Assembly (NCBI GenBank): GCA_002505325.1
Contig: DAUV01000029.1
Span: 456 to 9,213 of the forward strand
Source of the DNA: Euryarchaeota archaeon UBA623
GTDB lineage: Archaea > Thermoplasmatota > Poseidoniia > Poseidoniales > Thalassarchaeaceae
Reading direction: 5' to 3'
DNA length: 8,758 nt
How positions within the stretch are numbered: the first letter of the stretch is position 1; every line of letters begins with the position of its first letter. The position numbers were made by a program, and so were the translations under genes. Shown here piece by piece: positions 1 to 6,380 of this stretch. The notes beneath the pieces were generated by a model, which had not been told where the DNA came from, searched no databases, and saw nothing but the letters and a program-made list of their open reading frames with translations.

Positions 1-74
1 GAGCGTTCGCTAATGCCTTTTGGTATGCGCTCACGCGCACGGTCGATCAGGGCATCGTAGTCGTAGTCGGTCAT
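1..74 (-). CDS. Probable translation initiation factor 2 subunit beta (aIF2-beta), N-terminal fragment
   Basis: Reading the reverse strand from the ATG at 74-72 gives an open frame to the window edge, beginning MTDYDYDALIDRARERIPKG. The pattern of an acidic/tyrosine start followed by a helix of the type YxxLLDRAxxxxP is typical of the N-terminus of archaeal aIF2-beta, the subunit of the eIF2-like heterotrimer that helps deliver initiator tRNA to the small ribosomal subunit. Only 24 codons are visible, so neither the core alpha-beta domain nor the zinc ribbon can be checked. An ATG 16 nt upstream is out of frame, which favours the start given. It is divergent from dut, with 90 nt between the start codons. 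No Shine-Dalgarno is visible before the ATG. Another short acidic protein with a similar helix cannot be excluded. Confidence 0.55.
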   Translation of the reverse strand, partial: MTDYDYDALIDRARERIPKGISER

Positions 75-88
75 CGGCCTGCCGAATC

Positions 89-119
89 ATGGCCCCCTTT
101 TCACCCCACCGGGGGTCAT
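89..119. promoter_or_regulatory. Inverted repeat in the divergent aIF2-beta/dut intergenic region
   Basis: ATGGCCCCC (89-97) and GGGGGTCAT (111-119) are 9-nt inverted arms with one mismatch (a G-U wobble in plus-strand RNA) and a 13-nt spacer. The repeat lies between the two divergent start codons at 74 and 165. It could be an operator or a 5'-UTR hairpin. No convincing TATA/BRE element was recognised next to it, so a role is inference only. Confidence 0.3.
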
Positions 120-164
120 CAGCCTCTTGCGAACGGTCAAAGACTGGAACGGCGCACGAAACTC

Positions 165-614
165 ATGGAGGAGGGACTTGAGGTCAAGGTGGCTCGCACC
201 CACCCCAACGCAAGACTGCCAACTCAAGGTAGCAAGCATGCTGCCGGTTGGGACCTGTACGCCCTTGAGGACTCGATTGTGCCATTCCGACAGAGCATGA
301 AACTCCGGACAGGGTTGCACGTCGCCATACCTGTTGGCTACGAAGGGCAGGTGAGGGCACGCTCCTCACTCGGCTCCAAGGGACTTATTCTGCCCCACAG
401 CATCGGGACAATAGATGCTGACTATCGTGGCGAGTTGTTCGTGCTGATGACTTGGATAGGAGAGGGGGACTCGTACACGGTCAAGGCAGGGGAGAGAATT
501 GCTCAGATGCTGATCTCCCCGATACCAGAGGTTGGTTTCCGTGAAGTCGACTTCGAGGACCTTGGTGAAACTGAGCGCGGAGAGGGCGGTTTCGGCAGCA
601 CCGGGCGCTTTTAG
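165..614 (+). CDS. dut: dUTP diphosphatase (trimeric dUTPase)
   Basis: Hydrolyses dUTP to dUMP and pyrophosphate in the cytoplasm, keeping uracil out of DNA and supplying dUMP for thymidylate synthesis. All five motifs of homotrimeric dUTPases are present in order in the 149 residues: AAGWDLYA (26-33), RARSSLGSKG (64-73), GTIDADYRGEL (81-91, with the catalytic Asp84 and the Tyr87 that excludes ribose), AGERIAQMLI (108-117) and the glycine-rich RGEGGFGSTG (138-147) that closes over the phosphates. Length is normal for the family. The ATG at 165 keeps the first beta strand (LEVKVA) and is preferred. No Shine-Dalgarno precedes it, while GGAGGAGGG lies just inside the gene (167-175), so the mRNA may be leaderless. 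An alternative GTG at 189 would cut into the first strand. A dCTP deaminase is excluded by the complete motifs 3 and 5. Confidence 0.95.
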   Translation: MEEGLEVKVARTHPNARLPTQGSKHAAGWDLYALEDSIVPFRQSMKLRTGLHVAIPVGYEGQVRARSSLGSKGLILPHSIGTIDADYRGELFVLMTWIGEGDSYTVKAGERIAQMLISPIPEVGFREVDFEDLGETERGEGGFGSTGRF

Positions 615-686
615 CGGTCCAAAGTCGGGATTTACCCGTATTGCATCCCCGGTGAGTTCATAGATAGCCAGCGGTGGGGCGGTTTG

Positions 687-1268
687 ATGCCACTGAGCGT
701 AGATGAGTTGCGGGGCAAGGTGGATGCATTCCGCAACAAGGGCCTGAACACCCAGCAGATAGCAGACGAGCTCTCCCTGTCCCAGACCACCATCCAGTGG
801 TTGTCCTCGAGCGGAGTTGCCACAGAGGACCGTCCTTCCGACATCCAGATAGGTTGGAGATCGATTGCGGTCAAGGCCGGCAGGATAGAGGCAGCCTCCT
901 ACATCTTCGTCGACATCATCGAGGAGGAGATTGGTGACGAGGTCGATGCGATTGTCGGCATCAGCCTCAATGGAATCGCCTTTGCTCAGGCCATTGCTGG
1001 GCAGATGGACCTGGACCTCTCAATTAGCAGGAGCATAAACGAGGACGAGGGTGGTCATCTCTCCGAGGTATTTGCCGGTGTTGCCGGCAAGCGTGTGGTC
1101 GTAATCGACGACGTCGTCTCGTCGGGCACCACGATGCGCAAGACCATCAGGAACCTCAGGTCAGCGGGAGCTGACGTCAAACTCTGCATGGTGCTCGCCA
1201 ATAAGTCGAACAACAACGAGCTCGAGGGCGTGCCCCTTCGTGGACTGGTCAGAGTAGTTTCAGTCTGA
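687..1268 (+). CDS. gfcR: GfcR/PyrE-like transcriptional regulator (HTH plus phosphoribosyltransferase fold)
   Basis: Cytoplasmic protein of 193 residues. An N-terminal helix-turn-helix (about 5-38; core TQQIADELSLSQTTIQWL) is followed by a type I phosphoribosyltransferase fold with the PRPP-binding loop VVVIDDVVSSGTTMR (137-151) and the PRTase strand-loop AIVGISLNGIAFA (88-100). This architecture is that of archaeal orotate-PRTase-like proteins now called GfcR; in haloarchaea GfcR activates sugar-catabolic genes. The Lys-rich catalytic loop of true OPRT is not seen: the matching stretch, SISRSINEDEGGHLSEVF (112-129), has no lysine, so a sensor role is more likely than an enzyme. The ATG at 687 is chosen; the preceding in-frame TTG at 684 is less likely. 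Only a weak GGTGG (672-676) precedes it. It lies 9 nt before lysS, and PRPP sensing plus nearby dut and carAB hint at control of nucleotide genes (inference). Confidence 0.85.
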   Translation: MPLSVDELRGKVDAFRNKGLNTQQIADELSLSQTTIQWLSSSGVATEDRPSDIQIGWRSIAVKAGRIEAASYIFVDIIEEEIGDEVDAIVGISLNGIAFAQAIAGQMDLDLSISRSINEDEGGHLSEVFAGVAGKRVVVIDDVVSSGTTMRKTIRNLRSAGADVKLCMVLANKSNNNELEGVPLRGLVRVVSV

Positions 1269-1273
1269 GGGAG
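1267..1273 (+). promoter_or_regulatory. Shine-Dalgarno of lysS overlapping the gfcR-like stop codon
   Basis: GAGGGAG begins inside the TGA stop (1266-1268) of the upstream gene. Its GAGG core is 7 nt before the ATG at 1278, good spacing. The overlap suggests that lysS translation is coupled to that of the regulator. Confidence 0.6.
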
Positions 1274-1277
1274 TCGA

Positions 1278-2855
1278 ATGCACTGGGCGGACCACACCGC
1301 GCAGACGCTGCAGAAACGCGGTGATTCGCAGGTCATCGCATCGGGAATCACTCCATCGGGCGAGTTCCACGTTGGTCACCTGCGCGAGATTCTGACTGCC
1401 GAGATGATTCATCGTGCCTGTCTAGATGCCAGTATGGACTCACGCTACATCTTCATCGTCGACTCGATGGATCCTCTGCGCAGAGTCTACGATTTCCTCT
1501 CACCCGCCTATGAACAGTACATCGGCCACCCTCTCGCCTACATTCCGGCACCGGACGGAGACGGGGAGCCGAGTCCAGATGGCGGCAACTACGCTGATCA
1601 CTTCCTCGCACCATTCCTCGCCGCACTCAGGGAGATTGGCGTAGAGCCCGAGGTGGTGATGAACCACCAGACCTACGAGAGCGGTGCCTTCGCCGACAAG
1701 ATCCACTCGGCCATAGAGCAGAAGGACGAGATACGCCGGGTAATCGAAGAAGTCTCTGGCAGAGAAGTACCAGAAGACTGGTTTCCATACAACCCCCTAG
1801 GCTCGGATGGCAGCATCGATGGAGTCAAAGTCACTGGATACAATCATCCTCACGTTCACTGGGTTGACAGTCACGGCGTCGAAGGAACTGCGGACATTGG
1901 GACCGCACAGGGCAAACTACCCTGGAGGGTCGACTGGGCTGCCAAGTGGGGCATACATGGCATCACCTGCGAGCCAGCCGGCAAGGACCACGGTGCGGCC
2001 GGAGGCAGCTATGACACCGGAATACCAATCTGCGAGATGCTAGGCAGCCAGCCACCTCACAAGTTAGTCTACGAGTGGATACAGCTGAAGGGGATGGGGC
2101 CGATGTCGAGTTCGACGGGGCTGACTGTCGGACCTATGGATGCGCTCGCCCTTGTACCTCCTGAGATAATGCGCTACGTCATCGCACGCAGCAAGGTCGG
2201 CCGACACATAGACTTCGACACCGGTCCAGCCCTGTTCCAGACCGCTGACGAGTACGAGCGCCTAGTGACAGAACCCCCAAGCGGCTCGGACAAAGAGCTA
2301 TCTCGCCGTCAGCAGATAGCGCGTGACACCCAACTCGGTGCACTGAGACTAAGTCAGGTCGAGAGAGGTGCGGATCCCGCTGGTTCAGTAGCTGGAGTCT
2401 CGTTCCGTCACCTCGCGATGCTTGCTCAAATCAAGTCTAGTGATGACGACGTCTGGAATTCATTACGCAAATCTGGACACTTGGAGGGGGCCGCTGGAGA
2501 TTCCCTGACAGGGAGGTTACACAGGATGCGAAACTGGGTCGACGGTCCGCACTTCCCCGATGCTGCGAGGGTCGAGGTACGCACAGACATTAGCGATGAG
2601 TTACGTGCCAATCTGACCAACCAGCACAGGCAGTTCCTGTCCGCATTAGGGGATTCTCTCGAGGATTGCGAGTGGACTGAGAAAGCGATTGGAGATTGTA
2701 TCAGGTCTGTGGCAGCCGAAGTCGGAATCGGCGGCCGTGAGGCTTACGTAGCCCTGTATTGGATGATTCTCGGCAAGAGCCACGGCCCCAAGGCGTCATC
2801 ACTGATGGCTGAGATGGAAAGTGAGCATCTCCTGTCTCTAATCAGTCACTTTTGA
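1278..2855 (+). CDS. lysS: Class I lysyl-tRNA synthetase
   Basis: Activates lysine with ATP and charges tRNA-Lys in the cytoplasm. This is the class I (Rossmann) enzyme of many archaea, unrelated to class II LysRS. The 525 residues match the family length. Visible landmarks are ASGITPSGEFHVGHLRE (21-37, containing the HIGH-type motif HVGH), GKLPWRVDWAAKW (212-224), the lysine-site signature GKDHGAAGGSYDTG (235-248) and the KMSKS-type loop at 271-281 (KGMGPMSSSTG). The C-terminal helical anticodon-binding part (about 300-525) is diverged but uninterrupted. Two oddities: the loop reads PMSSST where relatives usually have KMSSSK, and residues 171-207 contain no cysteine where archaeal homologues typically carry CxxC pairs. 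It is probably in an operon with the upstream regulator, and ends tail to tail with a small minus-strand ORF, overlapping it by 10 nt. Confidence 0.93.
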   Translation: MHWADHTAQTLQKRGDSQVIASGITPSGEFHVGHLREILTAEMIHRACLDASMDSRYIFIVDSMDPLRRVYDFLSPAYEQYIGHPLAYIPAPDGDGEPSPDGGNYADHFLAPFLAALREIGVEPEVVMNHQTYESGAFADKIHSAIEQKDEIRRVIEEVSGREVPEDWFPYNPLGSDGSIDGVKVTGYNHPHVHWVDSHGVEGTADIGTAQGKLPWRVDWAAKWGIHGITCEPAGKDHGAAGGSYDTGIPICEMLGSQPPHKLVYEWIQLKGMGPMSSSTGLTVGPMDALALVPPEIMRYVIARSKVGRHIDFDTGPALFQTADEYERLVTEPPSGSDKELSRRQQIARDTQLGALRLSQVERGADPAGSVAGVSFRHLAMLAQIKSSDDDVWNSLRKSGHLEGAAGDSLTGRLHRMRNWVDGPHFPDAARVEVRTDISDELRANLTNQHRQFLSALGDSLEDCEWTEKAIGDCIRSVAAEVGIGGREAYVALYWMILGKSHGPKASSLMAEMESEHLLSLISHF

Positions 2856-2962
2856 TCCCTAGATAGAATCTTCCATAGATACACGGATATTGCAACGAGT
2901 GCAATAGCCCAACCTGGAATGATCAAGAGTACGGCAATGATTGCCGCAACCTGTTCAAGCAT
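2846..2962 (-). CDS. Small single-span membrane protein, 38 aa, unknown function
   Basis: The ATG at 2962-2960 opens a 38-codon frame ending in TGA at 2848-2846. It starts MLEQVAAIIAVLLIIPGWAI and ends KILSRDQK. About residues 5-29 form one strongly hydrophobic segment; the N-terminus carries a Glu and the C-terminal tail is Lys/Arg-rich, as expected for a peptide with its tail inside the cell (positive-inside rule). It lies 52 nt downstream of the carB stop on the same strand and overlaps the last 10 nt of lysS on the opposite strand. No Shine-Dalgarno is seen; a hairpin ends on the first base of the ATG. It explains most of the gap between the two convergent genes. I do not recognise a family. 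It could be a chance ORF, but the composition and neat membrane topology argue against that. Confidence 0.5.
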   Translation of the reverse strand: MLEQVAAIIAVLLIIPGWAIALVAISVYLWKILSRDQK

Positions 2963-2990
2963 GAAGTTGAGAGGGAGCCTCTAGACTTCA
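2962..2990. other. Imperfect hairpin between carB and the small membrane ORF
   Basis: TGAAGT (2962-2967) pairs with ACTTCA (2985-2990), and AGAGG (2970-2974) pairs with CCTCT (2978-2982), around a 3-nt loop. Between the two stems is a 2x2 internal junction, where one pair can be a G-U wobble in plus-strand RNA. There are 11 Watson-Crick pairs in 29 nt. It lies 107 nt past the lysS stop and 25 nt past the carB stop. No T-run follows on either side, so it is not a classical terminator. It could be a 3'-end or processing element for either transcript, or could mask the start of the small ORF. Confidence 0.5.
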
Positions 2991-3014
2991 ACGATGTGCT
3001 TCGGGAACTGTTGA

Positions 3015-6000
3015 CTACAGCGAGCCTATCTCGAGGAGTCTTGGCTCTGGCATGCCCTTCATCGCCTCGTCTATTGCCTCGACTTCCATGTGGGCCCCTG
3101 CCATGGTGGTCACGAACGGGATGTTTAGCTCGACTGCAAGTCTGCGCATCATGTTCCCGTCGAGTACGGCCCCTCCGGTCGAGCGCGGCGTGTTGATGAC
3201 GAGGTGGATCTTTCCTTGACGCATCAGATCTAGGGCATCGGGGCTACGGCGCTCGGCGATTCTGTAGCAGGTTTGAATGTCTAACCCACCGACGTCACGC
3301 AGAACGTGAGCGGTGCCACGTGTCGCATAGAGCGTGAAGCCCATCTCCTGCAGCCTGCGAGCCTCGTCGATTATGGCTAACTTATCTCCATCCTTGACAG
3401 TGATGTAGACCCCTCCCTCAACAGGGACTGGTAACTCAGTGGCGAGTCTTGCCTTGAGGTAAGCTGCGGCTGGCCTTGCGTGCGAACCCATCACCTCGCC
3501 TGTCGACTTCATCTCAGGACCGGGTGCCGGATCAAGGCCTCGCAACTTGATGAAGGGGAAGACGGGTGCCTTGACACAGACCGCATCAGTCTGCGGCTCA
3601 GGCACGTTGAGTTCACTGAGTTTGTTACCCAGAGCGAGTCTTGCCGCTATTCGGGCCAGCGGCACGCCGGTCGCCTTTGCTACGAATGGGAAGGTGCGCG
3701 AGCCCCTAGGATTCACCTCAAGCACGTGCAGCACCTCGTCTCGTATGGCGAACTGAATGTTGTAACATCCCCTGATGCCGAGCTCTAAGCCGATTCTTCT
3801 AGTCCAATCCTCGACCTCGGCGAGCACATGTTCCGGGATATTCTGAGGTGGGATGAAACAGGTCGAGTCGCCAGAGTGGATTCCAGCCTCCTCTAAGTGT
3901 TCCATGATGGCCCCTATCAGAACATCCTCGCCATCACACACGGCGTCTACATCGAGCTCTATTGCGTTGCCGAGGTACTCGTCGATTAGTAGTGGGCGAT
4001 CAGGAGCGAGGTATGCCTCCTCCATGTAGGCCTCAAGTTGCTTGTCATTGGAGAGAATCTCCATCCCTCTGCCTCCAAGGACGTAGGAGGGGCGTATCAG
4101 CACAGGATAACCAATCTCGTGAGCCGCCTGCCTGACTCCCTCTGGTGTGCTCGCAGTCGAACCTCTTGGCATCCTCAGACCATTGCGGACTGCGAAGGCC
4201 TCGAAGCGCTCGCGGTCGCTGGCCTCATCGATCGCGTCGGGCGTAGTCCCCTCCATCACCAGGTGAAGTCCGAGCGTGGAGAGGTGGGTGAGATTGTCTC
4301 TAAGAGGTAATGCGAGGTTGATGGCAGTCTGTCCACCAAACTGTAGAAGGATGCCGTGAGCCCGTTCCCTGAGAAGTATCTCAGAGACAGACTCCAGTGT
4401 CAGTGGGTCGAAGTACAGTCTGTCGCTCGTGTCGAAGTCAGTAGATACTGTCTCTGGATTATTGTTGATGATGATAGCCTCGTGACCTAGATCTCGTATC
4501 GCACCAACTGCGTGGACGCAGCCGTAGTCGAATTCAATTCCCTGCCCTATGCGAATAGGACCTGAACCGATGACCACTATCCTCTGCTTCAGTGACTCTT
4601 CTAGTCCGGGCACGTAGTCGATGCCTGTGGGCGCCGAGCCACCCTCGTAGGTGGTGTAGTAATACGGTGTGACGGCAGCGAACTCGGCTGCACATGAATC
4701 GACCATCCTGAATACCGGGTGCACACCCAATTGGTGGCGTCTTCGAGTGACTGCGAACTCGTCGGCTCCTTCAGGCAGGAGCTTGAAGCCGCTAGCAGGG
4801 AACCCAGCTAGTGCATCAGCAATGTGTAAGTCAGTGAAGCCAGCCCCCTTCCACAGCCTCATCTCAGCCTCGGGCACCTCTGCTGGCGGAAGGCCAATCT
4901 CGCCGGCCGCGCGGATCTCCGTCTCGATAGCGGCCATGTTCTCAAATCGGTGCAGGAACCATCGGGTAATGCCTCCTGACATGTCGCGTACATCTTCTAT
5001 TGAGTAGCCGCGACGGAAGGCCTCGAACAGGGCCCCCATACGCCTGTCAGTAGGTACCCTAAGCCAATCCTCAAGCAGGGCTTCGGGAAGTGGTTCAAAT
5101 GCCCGCTCGTCCATCGACTCGCCACCCGATGCATTTGCCATCGTCAGCGGCCTTGGGTGGGGCTGGTCGTACTCTAGGCTCGCCCATGCCTTGAGGAAGG
5201 CTTCCTCAAAGCAGCGTCCTATTGCCATCACCTCACCTGTGGATTTCATCGAGGTACCTATGGTGCGATCGGCGGTACGGAACTTATCGAAGGGCCAGCG
5301 TGGTATCTTGACCACGCAGTAGTCAAGAGTAGGCTCAAAGGCTGCCGTGGTACCCTCTCCAGTGATTGGATTCGGAAGTTCGTCAAGCGTATAGCCAACG
5401 GCGATGAGTGCTGCCATCCTAGCTATCGGATACCCGGTCGCCTTGGATGCGAGGGCCGAGGAGCGGGAGACACGCGGGTTGACCTCGATGACACAGTACT
5501 CTCCGGTGGACTGTTTCACTGCGAACTGCACGTTGCACCCGCCCTTGATGTTCAGCCTCCTGATTAGTTTGAGAGCTGCGTCGCGCAGAGTTTGGTGATC
5601 CCTATCTGAGAGGGTTTGTTGAGGGGCGACCACGACTGATTCACCAGTGTGTACTCCCATTGGGTCGAGATTTTCCATAGTGCACACAATGATGGCGTTG
5701 TCAGCGTTGTCGCGCATCACCTCATACTCATGCTCCTGCCAGCCAAGGATACTTTCCTCGATTAGCACCTGCCCTATCGCCGAGTGCAAGATGCCCTGAC
5801 TCGCTATCTCGACCAGTTCGCCGGTGTTGTAAGCAGTGCCTCCACCGAGCCCACCTAGAGTGAATGCAGGCCTGATAAGCAGAGGGTAGCCACCGAGTTG
5901 ATTGACGGACTCGAGGACCTGTTCGATTGAGTCACAGGCTATCGCCTTGCAAACAGGCAGATCAATCTCCTCGCACACTTTCTTGAACAAATCTCGGTCC

Positions 6001-6380
6001 TCAGCCTCGTCAATCGCCGTGAGGTTGCAACCGATGAGTTCGACGCCCAACTCATCGAGAGATCCGTCATGGGCCAGCGCTGCGGCGATGTTGAGAGCGG
6101 TCTGCCCCCCCATTCCTGCTAGAAGAGCGTCGGGCTTCTCGATCTCCATGATGCGCTTAACGACCTCAGGGAGTAGTGGCTCGATGTAGATGCGGTCAGC
6201 CATCTCAGGGTCGTTCTGTATGGTTGCAGGATTGGAGTTGATTAGTACAACCTCGTATCCTTCTGCTCGTAGCGCCCTACAGGCCTGCGAGCCAGAGAAG
6301 TCGAATTCAGCTGCTTGGCCGATGCGAATAGGTCCACTTCCAAGGATGACTACTTTGCTGATATCTTCGCGTCGCGGCAT
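3015..6380 (-). CDS. carB: Carbamoyl-phosphate synthase, large (synthetase) subunit
   Basis: Makes carbamoyl phosphate from bicarbonate, two ATP and ammonia channelled from CarA, for pyrimidine and arginine synthesis. The 1121 residues are slightly longer than the usual about 1070 and unsplit, unlike the two-piece CarB of some methanogens. The first half begins with GSGPIRIGQAAEFDFSG (14-30) and contains ATP-grasp 1 ending in EVNPRVSRSSALASKATG (299-316; Glu299 and Asn301 bind metal). The oligomerisation domain (about 420-590) includes FEAFRRGYSIEDV. The second half repeats the pattern with GSGPIRIGQGIEFDYG (605-620) and LEVNPRGSRTFPF (887-899). The C-terminal MGS-like regulatory domain (about 985-1115) includes ATRGTA and VINTPRSTGG. 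The start codon overlaps the carA stop (TGATG), and a full SD precedes it. All key motifs look intact. Confidence 0.97.
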   Translation of the reverse strand: MPRREDISKVVILGSGPIRIGQAAEFDFSGSQACRALRAEGYEVVLINSNPATIQNDPEMADRIYIEPLLPEVVKRIMEIEKPDALLAGMGGQTALNIAAALAHDGSLDELGVELIGCNLTAIDEAEDRDLFKKVCEEIDLPVCKAIACDSIEQVLESVNQLGGYPLLIRPAFTLGGLGGGTAYNTGELVEIASQGILHSAIGQVLIEESILGWQEHEYEVMRDNADNAIIVCTMENLDPMGVHTGESVVVAPQQTLSDRDHQTLRDAALKLIRRLNIKGGCNVQFAVKQSTGEYCVIEVNPRVSRSSALASKATGYPIARMAALIAVGYTLDELPNPITGEGTTAAFEPTLDYCVVKIPRWPFDKFRTADRTIGTSMKSTGEVMAIGRCFEEAFLKAWASLEYDQPHPRPLTMANASGGESMDERAFEPLPEALLEDWLRVPTDRRMGALFEAFRRGYSIEDVRDMSGGITRWFLHRFENMAAIETEIRAAGEIGLPPAEVPEAEMRLWKGAGFTDLHIADALAGFPASGFKLLPEGADEFAVTRRRHQLGVHPVFRMVDSCAAEFAAVTPYYYTTYEGGSAPTGIDYVPGLEESLKQRIVVIGSGPIRIGQGIEFDYGCVHAVGAIRDLGHEAIIINNNPETVSTDFDTSDRLYFDPLTLESVSEILLRERAHGILLQFGGQTAINLALPLRDNLTHLSTLGLHLVMEGTTPDAIDEASDRERFEAFAVRNGLRMPRGSTASTPEGVRQAAHEIGYPVLIRPSYVLGGRGMEILSNDKQLEAYMEEAYLAPDRPLLIDEYLGNAIELDVDAVCDGEDVLIGAIMEHLEEAGIHSGDSTCFIPPQNIPEHVLAEVEDWTRRIGLELGIRGCYNIQFAIRDEVLHVLEVNPRGSRTFPFVAKATGVPLARIAARLALGNKLSELNVPEPQTDAVCVKAPVFPFIKLRGLDPAPGPEMKSTGEVMGSHARPAAAYLKARLATELPVPVEGGVYITVKDGDKLAIIDEARRLQEMGFTLYATRGTAHVLRDVGGLDIQTCYRIAERRSPDALDLMRQGKIHLVINTPRSTGGAVLDGNMMRRLAVELNIPFVTTMAGAHMEVEAIDEAMKGMPEPRLLEIGSL

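Noticed and set aside
626..638. CGGG-ATTTA-CCCG stem after dut as a terminator
   Set aside because: Only 4 bp and no T-run follows.
657..666. TTCATAGATA as a TATA box for gfcR-lysS
   Set aside because: It sits about 25 nt before the ATG, right for a leaderless transcript, but matches the archaeal TATA consensus poorly and has no clear BRE.
684..686. TTG as start of the gfcR-like gene
   Set aside because: An ATG follows directly at 687; the TTG adds one residue and has no better ribosome binding site.
1055..1351. 98-codon minus-strand ORF spanning the gfcR-like/lysS junction
   Set aside because: Antisense shadow of two confident genes with no recognisable motif.
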